Part shown: positions 55,224-64,000 of the stretch, piece by piece | Layout: each line of letters opens with the position of its first letter | Position numbering within the stretch: position 1 is the first letter of the stretch | Assembly (NCBI GenBank): GCA_900169235.1 | Contig: FWCC01000020.1 | Coordinates: 62,001-126,000 of the forward strand | Source: Zarea fungicola | Taxonomy: Eukaryota; Ascomycota; Sordariomycetes; Hypocreales; Cordycipitaceae | DNA length: 64,000 nt | Direction: 5' to 3' | Translations under genes and position numbers: made by a program | Notes under the pieces: generated by a model | Told to the model about the DNA's origin: nothing | The model's database searches: none | What the model saw: the letters and a program-made list of their open reading frames with translations, nothing else

Positions 55224-57539
55224 CTAATCGAAGCCTTGCTGCCCAGAGGCGGCAGCGGGTGCTAGAGTATCCGGCTGCTCACTGTGGAGAGGCGCCGTTT
55301 CTAGTCCACCACGCACAGCAATGCTCGGCCTTCTGGCACGCATATCTGTAAGTGCCTCACTCTCCTCGTCAATTTCGCTCTGGGATACGTCCAGTGCAGC
55401 ATCCTCCGCTGCATCGCATGCATGACCCAGTCTGTCCGACAACTCTCGTTGTAGTGCTTCCACGAATGATCTGGCAATAACAAACTGCGAAGCACCGTCC
55501 TGTGCTGTTCCGGGGAGGTACGTCTTTTGCGCCTGGGTGAGACAGCGCTGGGCTGGGATGAACTTGGACTGCTCAGTCCAGGCCTCTGCCGCCAGAACGC
55601 TCCAAGCAGCAGACTTACGACGGCGGCTGCCCCAGTTCCAGCTTCCAACGCCGGTTTTGGTGGCATAGCAAATAGCTAGGCGCTCCTTTGTAAGCGCGTC
55701 GCCGACCCTGCCTGGTATTCTTGACTCGAGCAGTCGCAAGCCCCATCTGCCAGCATCGTCGATATTTGAGCCACCTCTTAAACGGAGTAGCTCAAGGCCA
55801 AGGGTCAGACTTCGCAGTGCTCCATATGGGCTGCTACATCTGGTGTTATACGAGTAGAATGCTGATTCAAGCATTTGATCAATCGTTTCCGATCGCGTCT
55901 TAGAACTCAGCTGTTGCGGCATCATGAGCATACTGACAGCGGCCATCTCATTTGCTGCGGCGTAGTACTTCCAAGCCTTTGCCTCGCTGAAGTCTGGTCG
56001 CAGCAAGTCATATGTAGAGTATGCTAGTTTCCAATCTCGCAGCATAAAAGCAAAGTCGGCAAGCTTTCGCATTATTGCTTCCGCTGCCGTGGCATAGTAG
56101 AAGCCATCTGGGTCATAGACGTCCTTGTTACTTGCGCTACCACTGATGGAGGTTCGCCCTCCACCGCCGAATCCAGTCCATTTACGTGACAAATTCATGA
56201 ACTTGCCCGTGATACCTCGCCGGCGAGACGCCACTTGGTCGTTCCATACTGACATGTGCCTCTCCATGGTCGGAATAATCGACTGCATAACCATTTCCTT
56301 CACAAACGTCCGGATTGCCGTGGCATCGGATTCAAATATGTAATGCGACGGGTCGTCAAATTCATCGTCATCTTCACTGCGTCTAATATTACAAAGTTCT
56401 TCTGCTGCAGTCATCCACTCGCTCCGAGGCAGTGGGATACTGTCATCGTCTGTTTCGGCGCTTTGGCTGGATCTCAGTCGTAGAAGATGGCAATGCAGTC
56501 CCAAGTGTCGTTTCATTTGTTCAAACAGAGCCATAGATCTTGTGATGTCGCCATGCTCTTCGTCGTGTACCAGCACATAATATCGTAAGTATTCACCATC
56601 GACCCAGACAGGTAATCTGTTATCTCCCTGGTTCGTTTCCGCATAAAGTCTTCGTAGCTCTTCGATTGGAGTTTTGTTGCGAGAGCTAATTGCTACAACA
56701 CAGGCAACTGGGTGCGCAAAGGTTTCGTGAGGTGTTATGGGTAGGCCAGACAACAACCGGCGCAGATACAAGGCATAGTATGGAGATGCAGTATCTATGT
56801 CAAGGCCTTGCTTTCTCAAAATCTCATGGTAGGGCGATGTTTGAAACGACTGCTCTGCATATGATAGGTGCTTATCAACCACAGACTCGACGTCGGATAG
56901 TACAGCTCTATCTCGGACTGCAGCTGACTTGCCACCGCCCTTCTCATCTGCAGAAGGTCTTTGCCCTGAAATAGCCGGGTCTGGGTGTTCTATATTGTCA
57001 CCAAACTTGGTGAAGCGAATTGAGAAATCGTCCGCGACCCGGCTGACACCGTTGCTGTCACGTACATTGATTTTGCCCTGTATTCTTTCGCCAAAAGGCC
57101 TCAGCAGCTCCCAGAGCCCATCTTTGAATCCTTTCTCGTGCACCAGGGCTTCCGTATCTGCTGAAGGGTATACTGCCACATGCGGGACAAAGGCTTTCAA
57201 AACAAGACTGAGAGGTTCGCCGGGGCTGTCGCCGGCGTCGTCAGGAAGCCCACGACCTTGGCTGACATCGAATACAGTGTTGGCTAGGTATTTCGAAGGA
57301 GAGCCTCGTCCGGACGGCGACATGGATCGCGACCCTGGCGGTGAGAGTGTAGAGGCGTATAGCGAGGCTGCTGACGGGTTGCTCCTGCGAAACGGCAGAG
57401 CTATGTCGTTTTGCGTCATCGAAAGCGGATCGCCGACGGGCACCGCCTGTCCTCGTTTCGGTACCTGAATTACAGAGGCCGCTGTCGGGAGAGCCTTGAT
57501 CGGTTCGGCAGGCGGCCTATCTCGTGAATGCTGCGCCAT
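55224..57539 (-). CDS. TRS85: TRAPP complex subunit Trs85 (TRAPPC8)
   Basis: Defining subunit of TRAPPIII, a Rab1/Ypt1 exchange factor complex acting in autophagy and Golgi traffic. 771 residues, intronless. Residues 1-100 are Ser/Pro-rich; the conserved region begins with LSLVLKAFVPHVAVYPSADT and continues through ADDFSIRFTKFGD, LDIDTASPYYALYLRRLLSG, PFETFAHPVA-type sequence (HETFAHPVACVVAISSRN), then PVWVDGEYLRYYVLVHDEE, and the helical-repeat part KLADFAFMLRDWKLAYSTYD and LLRPDFSEAKAWKYYAAANE. These are TRAPPC8-typical. Human TRAPPC8 is longer; fungal Trs85 is about 700 residues, which fits. Divergent from CWC26. Confidence 0.94.
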   Translation of the reverse strand: MAQHSRDRPPAEPIKALPTAASVIQVPKRGQAVPVGDPLSMTQNDIALPFRRSNPSAASLYASTLSPPGSRSMSPSGRGSPSKYLANTVFDVSQGRGLPDDAGDSPGEPLSLVLKAFVPHVAVYPSADTEALVHEKGFKDGLWELLRPFGERIQGKINVRDSNGVSRVADDFSIRFTKFGDNIEHPDPAISGQRPSADEKGGGKSAAVRDRAVLSDVESVVDKHLSYAEQSFQTSPYHEILRKQGLDIDTASPYYALYLRRLLSGLPITPHETFAHPVACVVAISSRNKTPIEELRRLYAETNQGDNRLPVWVDGEYLRYYVLVHDEEHGDITRSMALFEQMKRHLGLHCHLLRLRSSQSAETDDDSIPLPRSEWMTAAEELCNIRRSEDDDEFDDPSHYIFESDATAIRTFVKEMVMQSIIPTMERHMSVWNDQVASRRRGITGKFMNLSRKWTGFGGGGRTSISGSASNKDVYDPDGFYYATAAEAIMRKLADFAFMLRDWKLAYSTYDLLRPDFSEAKAWKYYAAANEMAAVSMLMMPQQLSSKTRSETIDQMLESAFYSYNTRCSSPYGALRSLTLGLELLRLRGGSNIDDAGRWGLRLLESRIPGRVGDALTKERLAICYATKTGVGSWNWGSRRRKSAAWSVLAAEAWTEQSKFIPAQRCLTQAQKTYLPGTAQDGASQFVIARSFVEALQRELSDRLGHACDAAEDAALDVSQSEIDEESEALTDMRARRPSIAVRGGLETAPLHSEQPDTLAPAAASGQQGFD

Positions 57540-57944
57540 GTAGGCGTGTTGCTGGCGCTACGTCCAGTTTGAGCTTCGCAACCTCAGCAAATGCATGTGA
57601 CGTTGAAGGGACAAGCGGAGTCGCGTGCGATCGATTGCTGCGGCCGAGTCCGCATGTTACTCTGGCAGTCCAAAGAAAAGAAAAATTTATGGACAAGTAG
57701 TCATGGAGTGGCGCGGGAACGGGTTACCCTTTGTTTCCGACGATCTTTTGGGAACACGTCCCTGGGCAAGCTCGGTACCCATCCCGCATTGCTCTAGCGG
57801 GGCAGCCAACGGCTGCGTTTCTTGATAGCTGCATATCAAAGCTTCCTGTTACTTACTTGTGCACCTATTTTTTTTCCTTTTTCTTTTTTTGGCCACATTA
57901 GCGACTATGCCAGTTTTGCAACTCTCTTTTTAACCCGTTTTATA
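57540..57944. promoter_or_regulatory. Divergent TRS85 / CWC26 promoter
   Basis: 405 bp between divergent starts. A T-rich stretch sits at 57866-57890. No gene seen. Confidence 0.5.
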
Positions 57945-58916
57945 ATGCCTTCTGACTTGTCGAATTATCTTGCGTCGAAATACCTTGTTGCAGACGCGAA
58001 GCCGAAAAAGAGAAAGCGCAAGCACGCCGCGGCTGATGGCGGCTTATTGATTACAGACGACGACGCCGGATGGGGCCAGACGGCGCAAAACGATGAGGAT
58101 ATAGAAGATGGTCCGGTAACAGTAACCGGTGCGTCTGCTGAATTCCGACGAACCAAGAAGAGCAATTGGAAGTCGCTTAGCGGAGACGCTGCGGCCAGGG
58201 ACACGGACGATGCCGCGACTGCAGATGCTATTCTGGCTTCGGCTGCAGCGGAGACGGCAGCCGCCAGAGCCGAGGACGAGGAAATGCCTCTGATAGAAGA
58301 TAATACAAATGTCGTCAAGATGAGCGACGGCACACACGCCGGTCTGCAGTCCGCGGCTACAGTCTCGGCTCAGCTCCGCAGGCGACAACAGGAAGAACGC
58401 GAAGAGTTTGAGCGCCATCGCAAAAATGCCAAGGAGCAGGAGACAGTATACAGAGATGCCACCGGGCGACGTATAGACATATCCATGAAGCGCGCTGAAG
58501 CAAGGCGTGCGGCTGCCGAGGCTGAGGAGAAGGAAAGACTAGCTAAGGAGGCACTCAAGGGCAACGTCCAACAGGAGGAGGCAAGACGGCGGCGCGAAGA
58601 ACTGCAAGACGCAAAGTTAATGCCACTGGCCAGGAAGGCAGATGATGAGGAAATGAATCGAGAGCTCAAAGCACAGGATCGATGGAACGACCCAATGATG
58701 CAATTCATGAGCCACAAAGAATCCACCAAGAAGGGCAAATCGAAGCGACGGCCTGTATATGCCGGCGCGGCGCCACCGAATCGGTACGGTATTAAACCTG
58801 GATATCGCTGGGATGGTGTAGATCGAGGTACTGGATTTGAGGCGGAGCGCTTCAAAGCTCTAAATAGGCAAAAGAGAAACGAAGGCCTCGACTACGCATG
58901 GCAGATGGACGAGTAG
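57945..58916 (+). CDS. CWC26: Pre-mRNA-splicing factor Cwc26/Bud13
   Basis: RES-complex member that joins the activated spliceosome and helps retain and splice pre-mRNA. 323 residues, intronless. Starts [19 protein letters not shown] with KPKKRKRKH, the usual Bud13 opening. The middle is Ala/Glu/Arg-rich and strongly helical ([33 protein letters not shown]). The C-terminal signature includes [28 protein letters not shown] and [15 protein letters not shown], the segment that binds Snu17 in yeast. The start at 57945 is chosen because upstream in-frame codons are hydrophobic and unlike the family. Convergent with TFG1. Confidence 0.95.
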   Translation: MPSDLSNYLASKYLVADAKPKKRKRKHAAADGGLLITDDDAGWGQTAQNDEDIEDGPVTVTGASAEFRRTKKSNWKSLSGDAAARDTDDAATADAILASAAAETAAARAEDEEMPLIEDNTNVVKMSDGTHAGLQSAATVSAQLRRRQQEEREEFERHRKNAKEQETVYRDATGRRIDISMKRAEARRAAAEAEEKERLAKEALKGNVQQEEARRRREELQDAKLMPLARKADDEEMNRELKAQDRWNDPMMQFMSHKESTKKGKSKRRPVYAGAAPPNRYGIKPGYRWDGVDRGTGFEAERFKALNRQKRNEGLDYAWQMDE

Positions 58917-59150
58917 AGAAAGCACGATATAGATACCCAAAGGGCCAAATGGCATGCTATCAGATCCGGTTCACATTGATTTGGAATCAGGTATTTCTAC
59001 CATATAAATTTCAATTGAACATTGCGAATTGCGAATTGCGAATAGTAAAGTTACAATAGACCAGTGAATAGCAGACAACCGCCCGAAAAAAAAAAGCCAC
59101 AGCCTTGGAACTTTTTCTCTGGGTTTGTTCATGTTGACTCAAAACCCGTT
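58917..59150. other. Convergent 3' flanks CWC26 / TFG1
   Basis: 234 bp, with a heptamer tandem (TTGCGAA)n at about 59022-59043. Confidence 0.6.
59022..59043. repeat. Short tandem repeat (ATTGCGA)n
   Basis: Three copies of ATTGCGA in a row in the convergent 3' flank. Confidence 0.8.
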
Positions 59151-61265
59151 CTACTTGCGTTTACGCAAAAGCTTGTCTGCGCCATACTCACATGTTTGGG
59201 TGAGAAGTTTGATCCAGTCTTTCTTGGCCATCTGTCCAGGTTTAATGCCAATACGGTTTTGGAACGGCTTAATCAGCTCTCCAATTGTAATTCCACCGTC
59301 GGGGATCTTTTCCAGAATCTCCCAAGGCTCGATACCTCCGGAGGACGGAGGAGGTGAGGCACCTGTGTTTTGTGTTAGAGCTACGATATTTCATAAGTCA
59401 ACTGCCGCGTCGGACTACTTACCAGCGGGAGCAGGGCTTCCTGCCCGGGATGCCGATGGCGTTCCCTTTGCGCTGCCAACGAGCTTAATTTTCTTCCGGG
59501 CTGCCGCACTGTCGGACATTTCGCCGGCTGTGGCTTCTCCATCACTTGTAGATCCCACACCCATCTTGGTTCGCCGCGCAGCTACGCCGTGTGGGATCGG
59601 AGTTCCAGAACGGCTCCCTGGCGCGGTTGCTGTGGTCTTCTTGATCTTCTTTCGTGAGGATTCATTACCACTAGACTCCGACAGTGCAGGTGAGCCTGCT
59701 CTTTTCAAGGACTTATTCTTCTTGTCACCATGTTTGCTCTTTCCTTGAGGTGTGGTAGAACCTTGAGAGCTCGTCGCCTTTACCTTGCCCTTGTCGTCCT
59801 TGTCGTCCTTCGATTCCCCGTCTTTCTTTTCCTCTTCCTTCTTCTCGTCCTTCTTCTCTTCGCTCTCTTCGTCGGAGGAGTCGTCGTCGGACTACAGCAG
59901 ATTTAGCAGAGCTCCTACGCGGAAGGAATATAAATGACTTACCGAGCTACTCCATGGGTTGTCCTCCGATCTGTCGCTCTCATAAATGTCTTCGCGATCT
60001 CGCTTTATCAGAGCTTTTCGGGTTGCTTTGCCGAACTTTTGGCGTTCGAGCTCTTCTTTCAGCTGTTGCTGAAGCTCTTGATCAACCAGGCCTTCATCGC
60101 CTGCGCCGAACAGGTTGGCACCGAGCTGCTCGCGACGGATCCTGTCCTTCGTCTCCTTGGTATCCTCGTCATCATTCCGCTCAAACATTGGTGCCTCGTC
60201 GTCGTCTTGAAACTCGTCTCCGGACATGTCGATTTCATCATGCTCCATCTTCTCCGCCCGAGATGCAGCCTTAAATGTGTCACTCTCAGTTTTGATCATC
60301 TGCCCAGCGCCATAGAGCATTCTTCGGGTGGCTTCCAAATCCTGTAGGCCCGTCTTCTTTTCTTCGTCTTTCATGACCCAGCGACCAACGTCAACCTTCC
60401 TATTCATGTACTCCTCGGCCTGGTCAATGGTAAAAGCTTGGAAGGGAGGCTTTGAGGTGAAGCGGTACCACTTTTCAAGGGGAATCATGCGGAAAACAGC
60501 CTGGTCAATCATGAATGCAACATTTGATTCGGACAGTGCGGCAACATATGAGCCAGCCCAAACGTTCTTGCCATCAACATCTTCAAGATGCCATGGTAAT
60601 GCTTCCTCGTATCGTAGATCGGACTCTTTCTTTGCGGCTGCAGTTCTAGGCCCTCTATTGAAAGTAGTGCGCTCTTCCTTTTGCTTCTTTGGTTTCTTGG
60701 GCACCACCTCCTTGGCGACGGGGGCAATCTTGGCCTGGTTTATAGCCTTTTGTGCTTCTTTTTCCGCTTTGATCTGGGCCAGCCTCTCTCTCTCCTGCTC
60801 ATCAATAGGGATACGCTCAGGCAGTTCTTGCTTCACAGCTCTACCAGGTGGCGGCAATCGAGCGTCTCGTCTGTGTAGAGTCACGGGCCGTGCAAACTCG
60901 TCTTGGTCGGTGGGGTCGATAGGCTTTCCATCGGTTTTCACCGAAGTAAGCTTCATGAGATGATATCGGATTCCCTCAAGCAGTGCTTTCTTTGTTGTCA
61001 TGATTGGTATATCGCTGAAGCGGTATTCGGGCGGCGGCTCGGACCATCCGCCATACTGCTTGCGCAGCTCTTCCAGGCTTTGCCTGCTACCATTCTGCGC
61101 ATTCAATTGTGATGGACCGGCACCTGCTGGTTTTGAGGCTGGTCCTTGACCAGGTCGCTTTGAGGCCATAAGAGGATTCGGGCGCGGCTTGGGGCGCATC
61201 GGGCGCAAAGGATTCGGCTTGCTTTTAGGCGGTCCATTTGGTTTCTTGGGCGGAGGAGCGCTCAT
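59151..61265 (-). CDS. TFG1: TFIIF alpha subunit (Tfg1/RAP74)
   Basis: Large subunit of the general transcription factor TFIIF, which binds RNA polymerase II in the preinitiation complex. Exons 59943-61265, 59423-59891 and 59151-59362 (51- and 60-bp introns) give 667 residues. Pro/Lys-rich N-terminus, then the dimerisation domain (EEALPWHLEDVDGKNVWAG, VAFMIDQAVFRMIPLEKWYRF, and AEEYMNRKVDVGRWVMKDEE). A long acidic/Lys-Glu/Ser linker follows. The C-terminal winged helix (GIEPWEILEKIPDGG, ITIGELIKPFQNRIG, KKDWIKLLTQ) normally contacts the Fcp1 phosphatase. Frame is kept across all three exons. Confidence 0.94.
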
Positions 61266-62625
61266 CCTGACGTTTTTAAGGCGTGAAAGAGCCTATAATC
61301 GATGAAATTTGCTATAAGGGTTCTCCTCGCGGTGCTGCGACGGCGTAGGCAGAGCCACACGAGTGTGTGTGTGACCAAGGCCGCACCTCCTAGAGTCGCA
61401 CCGCTTGCGCGATGTGCCTAGCAGATGACGGCAATTGAGCTACAATAGATGCGTTTGAGAGAGCTGTGCTTGGAGTATACCGACCTGACGTAATATCGAA
61501 ACGGAGTGGATGAAGAAAGAGAGGCAGTTGCCTAAAGGTAGATGTTCCTGGAGTAGGCGATGACGACGGAGATGGCTCGCGTTTATTGGGTCCCAGAACG
61601 GGTCTCTGTGTTGCACGACGCAGGCTGGTAGCAAACAAAATTCATGGCGGGCGTTGTAGGCAGAAAAGTAAGACTCAAGCTGTGGGGTAACTGCTTTTTC
61701 AGGGAGACTTTCAGCTGTAACTCGATGCTCTCCACTGAATTACAGGGCTGTTGGCAGGGACTTGTTGCAGAGATACTTCGAGTAGCACTATATACCCACC
61801 ACGTGATAAGTGTTATTGCAAGCACTTTTAAAAGACCATCAGACAGACAAACAACAATCGACATTGCCAAAATCAATTTCAGAAGCCACACCAGATCTTG
61901 GGCAGATCCGATCCGATCTAGATTTTTTTTTTTAAATTCATAGTTCTCACCACCAAGCTCAAACGATTTTCCACTTAGTGGAATACCTAATAAAGCTTCT
62001 CCTGTACGTCTCGTAACGCCTAATTCTCCCGTCATGAAAAAATAGCTTTGGCTTAGCAAGCCCACAATCACTCCAGAATCGAAACCCATACCAATATTGG
62101 CGTCCATCCTCCTCTTTTACTATTGTAGATGAGTTTCATCCCGTGTTGCCCTTGCTTGAGGAAGCAGCTGGCGACTACTGGCAGCCAGAGCTAACCTGTG
62201 GGGCAATATCAAGTCTAGCTCAATTTCTCCATCTCATCGCATTGATCCTGCTTTTCTTCCAGCCCGCGCCAATCTGTACTTGATCTACTCGCCACATCAA
62301 CAGCAAGTTTTAAACCCGTATCTCATGGCCCTTTGTATGCATAGCCAAGTCTTTGACTATACTTAGCGGGATCGCTCATACTCCTCTCTGGGGAGTTACT
62401 TTTACTCTTCATCGCCGCTTCCTGCCTTGTGCGGCACACTCCCTTGCGGTGCCCTTTTCGAGACCTCTAGATCACCCAAAGGCCCCTCTGCACGCCTGTT
62501 GTTGCTTATAAAAAGGCTGTCCTCTTCGCAGAGCTATCAGTGCGGTTGCATTAAAATAACCCTACAAAGCTCCCCAGGAGCTGGCCTTCAATGTCGTCCG
62601 ACTAGTCGCAAACACCATTACAGCC
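61266..62625. other. Divergent intergenic, 1.4 kb, TFG1 / Cid1-like
   Basis: A minus-strand ATG frame of 174 codons (61583-62107) lies here but reads as a patchwork without motif, and the adjoining minus frame (61390-61638) has no ATG although it looks like a mitochondrial presequence (FATSLRRATQRPV). No exon pair I could build was convincing. Treated as promoter/5' UTR DNA. Confidence 0.45.
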
Positions 62626-64000
62626 ATGTCGTCATATGCAGCCAATGTGCCTCTAAACGGTAATAATGAAACGGCGGGTTTGGAAGGGCATCTTCGCAAC
62701 CTCATCTTGCACAACTATCCCGACACACCAAACGAAGTATTGCAGCGCTCGTCTCCATCGCAGGCTACCGCCTCGAGCACTGAGCAAGGAATTGCTGTAC
62801 CGCCACCGGGTCTTACTCCGCCTTCTAGTTCTGGCCCTCCGCGACAAGACGCTACAAGCCATGCCACCGTTGACTCATACCACCAGAAAGCAACTTTTCG
62901 AAAACGACCCAATCAGGCCCAGAGGCGACAAATGAGCTCTCAGTTAACTATACCTGTGGACACTCGCCCTGTACACCAATCCAGAGGCCCTGACCAGGGT
63001 TTACACCAGGGTCATCAGAGCTCAAATTTCCCGCGCCACCAGCACACCATGTCACACCCACATGGCAATGCAGACCATTTCAGATCACAGCAAAAAGGGC
63101 AGGGTCAGTGGAACGGCAACCCTGCATTTTCTCCCCAGGGCAATTCATTCCCGCCTGGTGGCGCGAATTATAGTGGCCATCAGCAGTCTAATCCCAACAG
63201 CCACTTTGAACACCGTCCACGTCATAATACAGGCGTGCCGCAGGGGCACCGCCGGCAACCTTTTACACAAAACGAAATTATCAACCAGTCGGCTCTTCTT
63301 GAAGAGTTGTGCTTCGCGACACTGGCCAGCTCCGAAATTGATAGGGCTGAAATTGCGGAAAAAGAAAACTTTCGCCAGAGAATTGAAGCTATTTGCTGCA
63401 AAGCAATTACCGAGCATGAATGGTATACAAATGCCAACACGGGCTTCCCCCCGCCATCTGTAGAGCTCAAGTGCTTTGGAAGCTTGTCCTCTGGGTTTGC
63501 TACTAAAGCCTCCGATATGGATCTTGGGTTGCTATCTCCCTTCTCACATATTCAACCAGACACTCCTGGCTCACCAATTCCCCGGCTAGTTGAGAAATGC
63601 TTTCTCGAAGCTGGGATTGGAGCTCGACTTCTCAGCCGTACAAGAGTCCCTATTATCAAGCTCTGTGAAGCGCCGTCAAAGTCACTAATGGACGATTTGC
63701 TTGCGCAACGAGAGAAGTGGGAGAATGGTCTCGACCAAGATCATAACGAGTCAAATGATGACGAGGAACTACCTGCGGAGCAAAACGTGGAAGCAAAAGG
63801 CGGCGATTCTACCCAGGCAGCGGAAAGTAACCCATCCGCAGATCCAACCATATTTCAAATTCTGGACGAGCAAGGGCAGCACCGATTTTTTCATCTGAGA
63901 CAAATGCCCAAACATAACCTTGCCGCTTACTACGGCCTAGCCAAACGCGTACTGCGCAAGACGAGTGGACGAGATGTTACCATGTCAAACATACGAGAGT
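62626..64000 (+). CDS. Cid1/TUT-like noncanonical nucleotidyltransferase, 3'-truncated by window edge
   Basis: 458 codons visible from ATG 62626, no intron so far. The first ~215 residues are Gln/His/Pro-rich and disordered. The nucleotidyltransferase domain then begins (NQSALLEELCFATLASSEID) and reaches the catalytic box CFGSLSSGFATKASDMDLGL at about 284-303: the Gly-Ser helix plus Asp-x-Asp metal site of the Pol-beta superfamily. A further RTRVPIIKLCE supplies the third-Asp strand region, but the position reads Lys-Leu-Cys-Glu, so the third acidic residue may be Glu. These enzymes add U or A tails to RNA 3' ends. The PAP-associated domain should lie beyond the window. An acidic insert (about 375-410) interrupts the fold. 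Confidence 0.88.
   Translation, partial: MSSYAANVPLNGNNETAGLEGHLRNLILHNYPDTPNEVLQRSSPSQATASSTEQGIAVPPPGLTPPSSSGPPRQDATSHATVDSYHQKATFRKRPNQAQRRQMSSQLTIPVDTRPVHQSRGPDQGLHQGHQSSNFPRHQHTMSHPHGNADHFRSQQKGQGQWNGNPAFSPQGNSFPPGGANYSGHQQSNPNSHFEHRPRHNTGVPQGHRRQPFTQNEIINQSALLEELCFATLASSEIDRAEIAEKENFRQRIEAICCKAITEHEWYTNANTGFPPPSVELKCFGSLSSGFATKASDMDLGLLSPFSHIQPDTPGSPIPRLVEKCFLEAGIGARLLSRTRVPIIKLCEAPSKSLMDDLLAQREKWENGLDQDHNESNDDEELPAEQNVEAKGGDSTQAAESNPSADPTIFQILDEQGQHRFFHLRQMPKHNLAAYYGLAKRVLRKTSGRDVTMSNIRE

Noticed and set aside
61390..61638. Minus-strand frame resembling a mitochondrial presequence (FATSLRRATQRPV)
   Set aside because: Starts only at TTG; an in-frame TGA lies just upstream and no convincing upstream exon was found.
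61583..62107. 174-codon minus-strand frame with an ATG between TFG1 and the Cid1-like gene
   Set aside because: No motif; the C-terminal part is the out-of-frame reading of another stretch, it crosses a poly-A run (KKK), and no splice model ties it to neighbours.

Overview
The window is eukaryotic nuclear DNA from a filamentous ascomycete (Pezizomycotina). Genes are broken by 48-107 bp GT-AG introns with CTAAC/CTGAC-type branch points. Housekeeping genes match fungal families. One repeat carries the one-sided C:T/G:A mutation pattern of RIP. A Sordariomycete, probably Hypocreales, is my inference from gene style and from short TACGGAGTA-type intergenic repeats; it is not proven here.

Layout. 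1-2686 (-): 5' part of an ABCC-type ABC transporter. 5049-9476 (-): a 1475-residue intronless protein with a GNAT-like N-terminal half and a very long disordered tail. 9.5-19.4 kb is gene-poor and holds only a phosphopantothenoylcysteine decarboxylase (13042-13725). 19363-19866 (+): a small secreted cysteine-containing protein. 21563-28653: a full-length Ty3/Gypsy LTR retrotransposon on the minus strand, destroyed by RIP, with an unexplained opposite-strand coding relic at its left end. It ends 137 bp from the stop of a three-exon RNase H2 subunit C gene (28791-29426, -), which only appears once introns are removed.

From 30.8 kb onward the window is gene-dense. In order: a cyclopropane-fatty-acid-synthase-like methyltransferase; REX4; the MYST acetyltransferase ESA1; a membrane-anchored pepsin-fold protein that lacks its first catalytic Asp; a GPI-type glycine-repeat wall protein interrupted by a 58-N assembly gap; a GH125 mannosidase; an 85-residue cysteine-rich secreted protein; a beta-lactamase-fold hydrolase; a class I/II aminotransferase; POL32 and RAD18 as a divergent pair; CHM7 (ESCRT-III); TRS85 (TRAPP); CWC26/BUD13; TFG1 (TFIIF alpha); and the 5' part of a Cid1-like nucleotidyltransferase running off the right edge.

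Functional grouping. POL32 and RAD18 both act in PCNA-linked DNA damage tolerance and share a 486-bp promoter with an ACGCGT box. ESA1, TFG1, CWC26, REX4 and the Cid1-like enzyme act from chromatin through RNA processing. The secreted and cell-surface genes (19.4, 36-42 and 45 kb) are the more lineage-specific part. I saw no tRNA, rRNA, CRISPR or secondary-metabolite cluster. Exon joins were worked out by hand from splice signals and frame; a few donors are uncertain and are flagged.
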